From contig BSQZ01000111.1 of NCBI GenBank assembly GCA_033239005.1, positions 124,001-188,000 of the forward strand: a stretch of DNA of 64,000 nt. The letters run 5' to 3'. The stretch's first letter is position 1. Every line of letters starts with the position of its first letter. The notes below the pieces were generated by a model. That model did not search any database. It had not been told where the DNA came from and saw nothing but the letters and a program-made list of their open reading frames with translations. This document shows, in pieces, positions 60,479 through 64,000 of this stretch. A program made the position numbers and the translations under genes. The DNA comes from Lamellibrachia satsuma (taxonomy: Eukaryota; Annelida; Polychaeta; Sabellida; Siboglinidae).

Positions 60479-63302
60479 ACTACTGCTACTACTGCTACTA
60501 CTGCTACTACTGCTGCTACTACTGCTACTGCTGCTTCTAGAGCTGGTTTATAATTTAATACACGACTTCAATTCCAGTTCCTATGTCATTAGCTCATATA
60601 AGTGTTCCAACTCAGAAGCTGCGAGCAAGCATAAACATCACCATTAATTTGATAATTTCCACATAATTTCTTTCACTGTACCTAACTAAATAAACTATCG
60701 CAGTTTCAACGAAACTAAACGAACGTCCACATTCTTTGTGTTTACTTGTGCTAACAGTACACCAACTGACGCCTCATTCCTTTACATACTTCCCTGCCCC
60801 CCGTACGGCACGCTGAATACCTGGTTCTACCTCAACAACATCAGTAGGCAGGGAAAACATGAGTCTCAGAGGGAGGTCTGGCCGACTAATTAACCACGCC
60901 CTCATGTCAACAATCATCTACTAGGTGGCAGTCATATACACCTTACTGACATATGAATAAACTTACTTTATTATGAGAAACCTGCAAGAGCACTGTCCCA
61001 ATTATACTATTATTATTATTATTTTATCACAAAAACAATTAATTCCAATTTCTCATAATAAATTTTCACAAGCCCTCTTAGTAAATTTTTAGAAGATGAT
61101 AATTTCCAGTTAAAAGATGAGGGTAAAGGTCACACGCCCCAACAGTGGCGCCACTCACCCTATCACCACTGTCACAACTTGATTATAAATTCAAAATGGA
61201 CGACTGGCAGAGTGGTATAAACGATTGGTAGCTGGGTGACGCGTTTGTTGTTTACGACTTGCTACATACAACTGAAATTGAGAGATTCGTTGAGAAACAC
61301 TTGGAGTTTACCACATGACGGGTGATTCGATAACTTGCCTGAAGGCTGGGTAGAGGTGAGCCTGTGGGTAGGCGATGTACCAGAGAACAGGGGAAGATGA
61401 GGACGATGAAGGACATCAAAGGTTCACCTACCATTGCCTGTAGTCTGGGGGTGAGTTCTTGAGGAGACCGGGATCGCGCTGACCCTTGTTCAGTAGACAT
61501 TCACGCAGTTTCTGTTTCACTTCGTTCGATGCAACAGCACCTGCAAGCAGCGCCACCTTCTAGCAAACGTGTGCACGACTGGTGCAATAATCTACAATCG
61601 CTGACTTGACAGTATGTGTGGTTACTGTTAACTCTAGCATAAAATTGTTCGTACGATGCAGACAAATTTTAAAAAGGTCATGTTTGAGATTTAGCAAACA
61701 AAATCAATGCACCTTTGCTGTTTGCCTACAGTAATAATAAGCAAACTTCTTTTGTGCCTAAATCTTCCGAAACCAAACTCAGAGGCATATCAAAACAACA
61801 GTGAAAGTCAATCTTGAAATTGGTCAGGGAGCTGGGGATAAGCAATGTCAAAGTTGTCAACAGATGGATGGATAAGCCAGGGAGCTGGGGGGTAAGCAAT
61901 GTTAAAGTTGTCAACAGATGGATGGATAAGCCAGGGAGCTGGGGGTAAGCAATGTTAAAGTTGTCAACAGATGGATGGATAAGCCAGGGAGCTGGGGGGT
62001 AAGCAATGTTAAAGTTGTCAACAGATGGATGGATAAGCCAGGGAGCTGGGGGGTAAGCAATGTTAAAGTTGTCAACAGATGGATGGATAGCCAGGGAGCT
62101 GGGGGGTAAGCAATGTTAAAGTTGTCAACAGATGGATGGATAGCCAGGGAGCTGGGGGGTAAGCAATGTTAAAGTTGTCAACAGATGGATGGGTAGCCGA
62201 GCTGGGGGTAAGCAATGTTAAAGTTGTCAACAGATGGATGGATAGCCAGGGAGCTGGGGGTAAGCAATGTTAAAGTTGTCAACAGATGGATGGATAGCCA
62301 GGAGCTGGGGGTAAGCAATGTTAAAGTTGTCAACAGATGGATGGATCGCCAGAGCTGGGGGTAAGCAATGTTAAAATTGTCAACAGATGGATGGGGCCAG
62401 GGAGCTGGGGGGGCAATGTTAAAGTTGTCAACAGATGGATGGGTCGCCAGGAGCTGGGGGTAAGCAATGTTAAAGTTGTCAACAGATGGATGGATACGCC
62501 GGGATGGCAATGTTAAAGTTGTCAACAGATGGATGGGTACGCCAGGGATCTGGGGGTAAGCAATGTTAAAGTTGTCAACAGATGGATGGGTCGCCAGGAG
62601 CTGGGGTAAGATGGATGGGTACGGCAGGGAGCTGGGGGGTAAGCAATGTTAAAGTTGTCAACAGATGGATGGGTAGGGATCTGGGGGGTAAGCAATGTTA
62701 AAGTTGTCAACAGATGGATGGATAGCCAGGAGCTGGGGGTAAGCAATGTCAAAGTTGTCAACAGATGGATGGATACGCCAGGGAGCTGGGGGTAAGCAAT
62801 GTTAAAGTTGTCAACAGATGGATGGATAAGCCAGGGAGCTGGGGGGTAAGCAATGTTAAAGTTGTCAACAGATGGATGGATACGCCAGGGAGCTGGGGGG
62901 GTAAGCAATGTTAAAGTTGTCAACAGATGGATGGATAAGCCAGGGAGCTGGGGGGGTAAGCAATGTTAAAGTTGTCAACAGATGGATGGCTACGCCAGGG
63001 AGCTGGGGCGATCACAGATAAAAAAGTGTACAGATGACGGGGAAACTGTATTATGGTTTTTACTGACCTAACACTAACAGGGAATGTATTCCAAAGAGTT
63101 GGTTTGGCTACCGAGAAAGCCAAAGTTCCAATGTTTGTTTCTAGGACTCTAGGAACAAACTGCACTCACTTTCTTCATCTTTGTTCTTGTGTTTGATCTG
63201 TTCCAGTTTCTCTTTCTCCATCCGCTCTTGCTGCAGTCTCTGCTCCTGCAACTTCTGCTGGTGCTCATAGAGCTCTTGCTGCTGCTTCTGCAGCATCAGT
63301 AA
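20413..63302 (-). CDS. HDAC4: Class IIa histone deacetylase (HDAC4/5/7/9 family), 3' exons
   Basis: A signal-regulated corepressor that binds MEF2 and shuttles with 14-3-3. Exons, 5' to 3' on the minus strand: 63170-63302, 61432-61540, 47672-47790, then 45515-45631 and/or 44814-44942, 39146-39246, 35272-35391, 34333-34426, 33318-33477 or 32596-32758, 31680-31809, 31139-31225, 28097-28361, 27228-27361, 25971-26079, 25296-25396, 24616-24725, 24036-24341, 23725-23843, 23158-23291, 21025-21109, 20413-20555. Taking 44814-44942 and 32596-32758, phases join into 896 residues plus TAA. Parts: Gln-rich coiled coil, MEF2-binding helix ([12 protein letters not shown]), 14-3-3 motifs RKTx[13 protein letters not shown] and RAMSSP, then a complete deacetylase domain with RPPGHHAE and DWDVHHGN. 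Human HDAC4 has 1084 residues, so roughly 100-190 N-terminal residues lie past 64 kb. Vertebrate paralogue names do not map one to one onto a single invertebrate gene. Confidence 0.96.
21134..22680. repeat. 16-bp minisatellite, ~97 copies
   Basis: Unit GACAGGTTGACTCCAG. Because 16 is not a multiple of 3, three units make a 48-bp, 16-codon period, which keeps long frames open on the minus strand. The distal end changes to GGCCTGGTTGACTCCA alternating with GAACCGGTTGACTCCA. Located in HDAC4 intron 21110-23157. Confidence 0.96.
25531..25840. repeat. 60-bp minisatellite, ~5 copies
   Basis: Unit starts AAATAACTAAGATGGTCATG and contains GACATATACGATGCCGTAGA, in HDAC4 intron 25397-25970. Confidence 0.92.
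26955..27190. repeat. Degenerate GGCACCACCTCGACGGTGG-type repeat
   Basis: Imperfect units of about 18-24 bp mixing CACCGCCTC and its near complement GGTGGCGA, just downstream (HDAC4 strand) of exon 27228-27361. Confidence 0.75.
27565..28070. repeat. TGTAAT-rich ~120-bp dimeric repeat
   Basis: Two diverged copies of about 120 bp (27588-27710 and 27715-27830), rich in TGTAATTGTAATTGACAA, plus a weaker third to 28070. Complementary ATTACA-rich sequence lies at 39400-39780. Confidence 0.65.
28097..28361 (-). other. HDAC4: HDAC4 third 14-3-3 site exon
   Basis: It starts [19 protein letters not shown] and includes [10 protein letters not shown], then [13 protein letters not shown], the equivalent of human HDAC4 PLSRAQSSP (Ser632). 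It ends KFMTG, running into the deacetylase domain. Acceptor GTCCAG, donor GTACGT, phase 0 to 1. Confidence 0.88.
28440..28905. repeat. 24-bp minisatellite, ~19 copies
   Basis: Unit CATTACATAGGGGTGGTGGG plus TGAT. As 24 is a multiple of 3, spurious frames stay open. It begins about 80 bp upstream (HDAC4 strand) of exon 28097-28361. Confidence 0.95.
29108..29655. repeat. 15-bp minisatellite, ~36 copies
   Basis: Unit GGGGGACTGGAGCAT with A/T variants, in HDAC4 intron 28362-31138. A near-inverted pair (AGCCCTCACCTTTTCAGAG at 29006 and CAGAAAAGGTGAGGGTTTTT at 30387) flanks this array and the next. Confidence 0.95.
29808..30120. repeat. 21-bp minisatellite, ~15 copies
   Basis: Unit CTTCACCCCGTCTACCTGTC plus C, in the same HDAC4 intron as the 24, 15 and 25-bp arrays. 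Confidence 0.94.
30588..30838. repeat. 25-bp minisatellite, 10 near-identical copies
   Basis: Unit TTTAGTTCAGTCAGCTGTAT plus AACTG. Copies are almost identical, implying recent spread or active homogenisation. Confidence 0.96.
31040..31100. repeat. 19-bp tandem repeat, 3 copies
   Basis: Unit GGCTACGAGGGTGTATAGT, about 40 bp past the donor of HDAC4 exon 31139-31225. Confidence 0.9.
31250..31345 (+). mobile_element. LINE ORF2 C-terminal fragment
   Basis: The plus strand reads [17 protein letters not shown], the recurrent C-terminal [12 protein letters not shown] motif of CR1/L2-like non-LTR retrotransposon ORF2 proteins. Only a fragment remains. It lies in the HDAC4 intron on the opposite strand. 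Confidence 0.55.
31375..31617 (+). mobile_element. Degenerate LINE reverse transcriptase tail
   Basis: The plus strand encodes [20 protein letters not shown], then in shifted frames [16 protein letters not shown] and [14 protein letters not shown] before a stop. These are hallmarks of the C-terminal end of non-LTR retrotransposon ORF2 (RWxGHxxRM ... RDL ... DRxRWRxLI). Frameshifts and stops show it is dead. It ends about 60 bp from HDAC4 exon 31680-31809. Confidence 0.65.
31680..31809 (-). other. HDAC4: HDAC4 second 14-3-3 site exon
   Basis: It encodes [12 protein letters not shown], matching the human HDAC4 Ser467 context RTQSAPLPQ, followed by a Gln/Lys-rich helix ([13 protein letters not shown]). 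It is flanked on both sides by decayed LINE fragments on the opposite strand. Confidence 0.92.
31850..32140 (+). mobile_element. LINE ORF2 3' fragment (CR1/L2-like)
   Basis: The plus strand encodes [20 protein letters not shown], then after a frameshift [20 protein letters not shown], the typical end of CR1/L2-type ORF2. It is truncated and frameshifted, and sits immediately 5' (on the HDAC4 strand) of exon 31680-31809. Confidence 0.75.
32158..32575. repeat. 32-bp minisatellite, ~13 copies
   Basis: Unit TCAGGTCTAGATTGGCCCGG plus GCTGCCTGTGGG. It ends right at the start of the 722-bp duplication, next to the donor of exon 32596-32758. Confidence 0.95.
32596..32758 (-). other. HDAC4: HDAC4 duplicated exon, downstream copy with GT donor
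   Basis: Downstream member of the duplicated pair, with canonical TTACAG acceptor and GTACGT donor. It differs in protein from the upstream copy only at [10 protein letters not shown] versus PPGTNTFGI. It joins in phase to 34333-34426 before it and to 31680-31809 ([10 protein letters not shown]) after it. Confidence 0.9.
33318..33477 (-). other. HDAC4: HDAC4 duplicated exon, upstream copy with GC donor
   Basis: Upstream (5') member of a recent tandem exon duplication. It encodes [20 protein letters not shown] through [11 protein letters not shown] with a local PPGTNTFGI. The acceptor (TTACAG) is intact, but the donor reads CAG|GCACGT where the other copy has CAG|GTACGT. It is 160 nt against 163 nt. 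The exon starts in phase 1 and ends in phase 2, so it cannot be joined to the second copy without a frameshift. Confidence 0.8.
33923..34325. repeat. 40-bp minisatellite, ~10 copies
   Basis: Unit GAGAGGGACTGTGTCTCACC plus CAGTAGTGATGGGTACATTA. Two copies also end the neighbouring duplicated segment (33206-33297). The array ends at the donor of exon 34333-34426. Confidence 0.95.
34580..35100 (-). mobile_element. Dispersed repeat family 1, longest copy
   Basis: On the minus strand it reads GCTGCTTCCTTAACTAATCT, then AGCCTATCGCAAATCCGATT, and ends through GAGCTAGCATGTTGCAGTGG. It is the most complete copy in the window (about 500 bp). It lies in the HDAC4 intron between 34426 and 35272. Confidence 0.6.
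36482..36590. repeat. ~22-bp repeat, ~4 copies
   Basis: Unit AAGTCACGGCGCAACGGGCG plus TT, GC-rich, within HDAC4 intron 35392-39145. Confidence 0.8.
36840..37240 (+). mobile_element. Dispersed repeat family 2, copy
   Basis: Shares TTTCACCTTCAAAAGTGAAG and TTTTAATTCATCGTCAAATTG with related pieces at 15205-15420 (+), 45760-46260 (-) and 53390-53660 (+). About 400-500 bp, non-coding, class unknown. Confidence 0.5.
37422..37940. repeat. 37-bp minisatellite, ~14 copies
   Basis: Unit AAACAACAGTCAGCGTATAG plus TGGCTGTAGCTATAGTT, with several single-base variants. Confidence 0.94.
38633..39110. repeat. 30-bp minisatellite with 120-bp higher-order unit
   Basis: About 16 copies of ATGCAATCCCATCATGCCTA plus AGCATTAGAG. 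Four-unit blocks repeat exactly (38821-38940 against 38941-39060, nearly identical), showing a second round of duplication. Confidence 0.92.
39333..39398. repeat. ~23-bp tandem repeat, 3 copies
   Basis: Unit ACATAAACATGTCAGTCCTA plus GCC, about 90 bp upstream (HDAC4 strand) of exon 39146-39246. Confidence 0.85.
41166..42535. repeat. 55-bp minisatellite, ~25 copies
   Basis: Unit starts AATAACGGGGACACTATTGC and continues with TACACTAGTTTCATAACTTC, then CAATCAAATAACAAT. High identity, in HDAC4 intron 39247-44813. Confidence 0.96.
43440..43535. repeat. (TGCG)n-rich simple repeat
   Basis: Runs of GTGCGTGC and TGCGTGCGTGCG with interruptions. A complementary (GCAC)n tract lies at 63838-63880. Confidence 0.9.
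43738..44800. repeat. 26-bp minisatellite, ~40 copies
   Basis: Unit TAACATGGGGGTTACTAAAG plus TGGATG, with length variants in the G run. It ends within about 15 bp of HDAC4 variant exon B, directly downstream of its donor. Confidence 0.94.
44814..44942 (-). other. HDAC4: HDAC4 SEPNL exon, variant B
   Basis: A 129-nt exon with the same phase-1 borders as variant A, 572 bp downstream. Joined it gives [19 protein letters not shown], then [13 protein letters not shown] and further basic residues (NAKR). This is the closer match to the tripartite NLS of human HDAC4. Acceptor TTTGCAG and donor GTGAGT are good. Confidence 0.9.
45120..45237. repeat. AT-rich ~27-bp palindromic repeat, ~4 copies
   Basis: Unit AATTATTATTAATAATTATA plus TGACAT, self-complementary (ATTATTAATAAT). 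It lies in the 572-bp intron between the two SEPNL exons. Confidence 0.88.
45515..45631 (-). other. HDAC4: HDAC4 SEPNL exon, variant A
   Basis: A 117-nt exon with phase-1 introns on both sides. Joined to the preceding exon it gives [13 protein letters not shown], then [17 protein letters not shown]. Compared with human HDAC4 (RKTASEPNLKLRS... RRSSPLLRRK) it keeps the 14-3-3 serine and some of the basic NLS cluster. Its C-terminal part (AKKMMCSA) differs. Acceptor TTGCAG and donor GTGAGT are both good. Confidence 0.88.
45760..46260 (-). mobile_element. Dispersed repeat family 2, copy
   Basis: On the minus strand it carries GTTTTATTTCATCACCAAAT and, upstream of that, TATTTCACCTTCAAAGGTGC, in the same order as the plus-strand copy at 36840-37240. 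It ends near HDAC4 variant exon A. Confidence 0.5.
47672..47790 (-). other. HDAC4: HDAC4 exon leading into the first 14-3-3 site
   Basis: It encodes [14 protein letters not shown], then [12 protein letters not shown], the equivalent of human HHSSLDQSSPP and DDFPLRKT. It ends in phase 1 directly before the SEPNL motif, so the residue after RKT and the phospho-serine come from whichever downstream exon is joined. Confidence 0.92.
47795..48365. repeat. 52-66-bp minisatellite, ~9 copies
   Basis: Unit contains AACAAGTAGATGAGTGTATG, a TGTACAATGTACA palindrome (missing in some copies) and GCCACAGCAGTGCCATAACA. It starts about 5 bp upstream (HDAC4 strand) of the acceptor of exon 47672-47790. Confidence 0.93.
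49345..49735. repeat. 32-bp minisatellite, 12 copies
   Basis: Unit GCCCAATGGAGGCTACCAAA plus ATAACCCGTGGT, nearly identical copies. Confidence 0.96.
49911..50175. repeat. 70-bp tandem repeat, ~3.7 copies
   Basis: Unit starts ACTGCTTACTGACATTAAAC and ends with ACACACCGTACCAACAAT. Confidence 0.94.
50669..50750. repeat. (TA)n microsatellite
   Basis: About 80 bp of pure TA dinucleotides in the large HDAC4 intron. Confidence 0.97.
51370..51622 (-). mobile_element. tRNA-like SINE remnant
   Basis: On the minus strand this begins with a Pol III-like head: A-box-like GGTTAAGGTGTTGG and B-box-like GGGTTGTGAGTTCAAGACC. A body with a GAGGCAAAGTACGGTAAACG-type stretch and a CTGGACGGGACACTAGTCCA palindrome follows (both plus-strand spelling). 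This layout is common in invertebrate SINEs. A 15-bp minisatellite starts right at its head. No clear target-site duplication was resolved. Confidence 0.55.
51621..51850. repeat. 15-bp minisatellite, ~15 copies
   Basis: Unit GTCCAGTGACCAACT with variants. It begins at the tRNA-like head of the SINE remnant 51370-51622 and appears to have grown from its CCACTGTCCAGTGA-like end. Confidence 0.9.
52290..52460. mobile_element. GGCCC-rich repeat, possibly an hAT-like element end
   Basis: Many GGCCCGGCCCAGGCCCG-type blocks alternate with CTAGAATTTAGG. Similar GGCCC-rich subterminal blocks occur in some hAT transposons. No transposase or paired terminus is seen, so the class is tentative. Confidence 0.3.
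52910..53110 (+). mobile_element. Dispersed repeat family 1, 3' part
   Basis: Contains the family end segment TTTTTGCAAATTTTTGACCT, then GTCCGATGATTTCACCAA, as in the copy at 57900-58060 and in a shorter piece at 7370-7500. Confidence 0.5.
53891..53920. repeat. Degenerate first unit of the 85-bp satellite, lacking the hairpin
   Basis: AAAGGGATAACCCTACAAGG at 53882-53901 resembles the unit flanks joined without the palindrome, possibly an ancestral or deleted form. Confidence 0.5.
53891..55000. repeat. 85-bp satellite whose unit contains a perfect hairpin
   Basis: About 13 copies of an 85-bp unit. Each has GGGAATAACGCTACAA, a single C, and its exact reverse complement (first at 53938-53970). 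The pairing extends outward as GGTTACA...TGTAACC with a small bulge. A copy near 54890-54910 has lost part of its unit. It lies in the 13.6-kb HDAC4 intron. Confidence 0.93.
55505..55695. repeat. ~15-bp minisatellite
   Basis: Unit GAACCCCTGGCAGTG with GGAAGT and CCATGGCA variants, about 13 copies. Confidence 0.88.
55865..55925 (-). mobile_element. Short tRNA-like SINE head fragment
   Basis: The minus strand reads GGGGCGCGGTGGCGCATGG, then TTAGAACAGCAGACTCTCAA, with an A-box-like start and the CTCAATCGAGAG stretch shared with the head at 58328. The B-box region is degenerate, so this is a weak call. Confidence 0.35.
57187..58060 (+). mobile_element. Dispersed repeat family 1 copy with internal 65-bp array
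   Basis: The 5' part (GCCTATCACGAGTCAGGTT...) is tandemly amplified about nine times (57201-57785). The rest of the element follows, including TTTTTGCAAAATTTTTACTG and CAAACCGGCTAACATGTTG. Confidence 0.6.
57201..57785. repeat. 65-bp minisatellite, 9 copies, derived from a dispersed element
   Basis: Unit starts CTATCACGAGTCAGGTTAGT and ends TTAAGTAATAAACAC. Its sequence is the 5' part of dispersed repeat family 1. Confidence 0.95.
58328..58590 (+). mobile_element. tRNA-like SINE remnant
   Basis: A tRNA-like head (GGGGAGCAGTGGCTCTGCAG, then TTAGAATGCAGGACTG, and B-box-like GGGGGTTGAGTCC) is followed by a body containing GACACTAAAAGCCGTTGGTC. This resembles Pol III-derived SINEs of marine invertebrates. 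The 3' end is uncertain. Confidence 0.55.
60449..60537. repeat. CTG/CTA triplet repeat
   Basis: About 30 triplets: a pure CTG run followed by mixed CTA and CTG. It makes a poly-Leu frame on the plus strand, which is a repeat artefact. Confidence 0.95.
61432..61540 (-). other. HDAC4: HDAC4 MEF2-binding helix exon
   Basis: Joined to the preceding exon it reads [20 protein letters not shown], closely matching the human HDAC4 segment around residues 166-184 that binds MEF2. It continues to PDYRQW, the equivalent of human DPRYWYG, with a GTAGGT donor. Confidence 0.92.
61820..63005. repeat. ~54-bp minisatellite, ~21 copies with many small indels
   Basis: Unit contains GTAAGCAATGTTAAAGTTGT, CAACAGATGGATGG and CCAGGGAGCTGGGG. 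Later copies (62190-62700) are shortened irregularly in the CCAGGGAGC part. In HDAC4 intron 61541-63169. Confidence 0.95.
63015..63165 (-). mobile_element. LINE ORF2 C-terminal fragment, minus strand
   Basis: The minus strand encodes [20 protein letters not shown], then [11 protein letters not shown], the same [16 protein letters not shown] LINE tail. It starts only 5 bp past the donor of the Gln-rich exon and is followed by the 54-bp minisatellite. Confidence 0.7.
63170..63302 (-). other. HDAC4: HDAC4 glutamine-rich coiled-coil exon
   Basis: This exon encodes [20 protein letters not shown] and continues with a Gln/Glu/Lys-rich heptad stretch ending HKNKDEE, matching the Gln-rich tetramerisation helix of HDAC4/5/9. 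The acceptor is CCCCCCAG before 63302 and the donor is A|GTGAGT after 63170 (phase 1). Decayed duplicate copies of the exon's 5' end and acceptor lie just upstream (63303-63500). One would extend the exon in frame to 63383. Confidence 0.92.
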
Positions 63303-63500
63303 CTGGGGGGAAGTGAAAGCGAAAGTTACAACCGGAAGATTCTGCTGGTGCTCATACAGCTCCTGCTGCTGCTGCATCAGTAACTAATGGTAAGTGAAAG
63401 TTAAAACCAGAAGCTTGTGCTGCTACTTGCTTCTGTAGCATCAGTAACTGAGAGAAAGTGAAAGTTATGTCCAGATGCTTGTACAGTAGCATCATCAACT
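63303..63500 (-). repeat. Ladder of duplicated acceptor plus exon-start copies
   Basis: The acceptor and first codons of the Gln-rich exon (TTACTGATG...CAG) recur upstream on the minus strand starting at 63383, at 63447 and, badly decayed, near 63500. The nearest copy is 81 bp away, stays open and in frame, and is preceded by CCATTAG and a pyrimidine-rich tract. If used as acceptor it would add 27 codons beginning [14 protein letters not shown]. The 64-bp step to the next copy breaks frame. Confidence 0.75.
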
Positions 63501-64000
63501 GATAATCATGTTCTGAAGGTCATTTTGAAGTTTGTATAGCTCCTGATTGTGCCCTCGTAGCACCTACTACAGCTCAAAAACTGCACAAAGAAAAAGTTAT
63601 CATTCAGATGATGAAAATAAAAGTATTTGTTGGTATGAAATCATGAATGTAGTTTATATATAATTATATCTAAAGGTGTGGTTTTGAGTGCATGCGTACT
63701 TGTACAAGTGTCTTGTACATGCAGCTTGTTGTCTCAGTATTCACTAAGTTTAAGTTTCTGACACACATGCCTGCTGGCATACACAACGTATGTCACATTC
63801 ACATACGCGCACACATGTGCATGAGCACATGCATGGATGCACGCACACACGCACGCACGCACGCACGCACGCATGCACATCATGTGTAATAAACACCCAT
63901 TGATAATACATGCCCATATTAATTTTTCTTTCATACTTACTTCATTTATTATGAGAAACATAATTTGATCATGCTAAATACAATGGTTCATTAATACAAA

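Larger units (their letters stand above)
47791..61431 (-). other. Largest HDAC4 intron in the window
   Basis: The 13.6-kb intron between exons 61432-61540 and 47672-47790. It holds minisatellites with 52-66, 32, 70, 15, 10, 85, about 15, 18 and 65-bp units, a TA microsatellite (50669-50750), SINE-like pieces, dispersed repeat families 1 and 2, and a CTG/CTA triplet tract (60449-60537). No conserved exon was recognised in it. Confidence 0.8.

Noticed and set aside
60297..60647. A 116-residue frame with a long leucine run
   Set aside because: The run is the CTG/CTA triplet repeat. The flanks have no recognisable coding features.

Overview
This is an animal nuclear genome window, not a prokaryotic or viral one. 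It holds two intron-rich, conserved genes that converge tail to tail in a background dense with minisatellites and decayed transposable elements. Exon-intron joins follow GT-AG rules, and the exons join in phase into long proteins that match known animal families. The class IIa histone deacetylase keeps the ancestral active-site tyrosine, which vertebrate class IIa enzymes have replaced by histidine. With the tRNA-like SINE remnants, this points to a (probably marine) invertebrate. I lean towards a lophotrochozoan such as a mollusc, but the sequence alone does not settle the phylum.

Region 1 to about 15.8 kb, plus strand: the 3' sixteen exons of RACGAP1 (MgcRacGAP/CYK-4), the RhoGAP subunit of centralspindlin. 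Exons run from the end of the coiled coil through the Ect2-docking segment, a basic stretch, an intact C1 zinc finger and the RhoGAP domain to the C-terminal stop at 15534-15536. The 5' exons lie upstream of the window. A broken THAP zinc-finger gene sits in the first intron seen, and the other introns hold minisatellites and dispersed repeats.

Region about 15.8 to 20.4 kb: the intergenic space between the two gene ends. It contains a CpG-dense patch (17.46-17.81 kb), a 54-bp tandem repeat, an AT microsatellite and a 21-bp minisatellite. I recognise no gene there.

Region 20.4 to 63.4 kb, minus strand: a class IIa histone deacetylase (HDAC4/5/7/9 family) spread over 22 recognised exons. They run from the N-terminal glutamine-rich coiled coil and MEF2-binding helix, through three 14-3-3-type serine motifs, to the complete deacetylase domain and a short C-terminal tail. 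The N-terminal exons lie beyond 64 kb. Almost every sizeable HDAC intron carries its own minisatellite family.

The HDAC gene has three separate local exon duplications at different stages: (1) a diverged, phase-matched pair of exons that both encode the 14-3-3/nuclear-localisation module (44.8 and 45.5 kb); (2) a very recent ~722-bp tandem duplication of a whole exon, in which one copy has a GC instead of a GT splice donor (32.6 and 33.3 kb); (3) a ladder of duplicated splice acceptors at the glutamine-rich exon (63.3-63.5 kb), one of which would add 27 residues in frame. I judge these the most interesting signals, followed by a 1.1-kb satellite whose 85-bp unit contains a perfect hairpin.

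The two proteins do not form a shared pathway: RACGAP1 acts in cytokinesis, HDAC4 in signal-controlled transcriptional repression. Their adjacency looks positional only.
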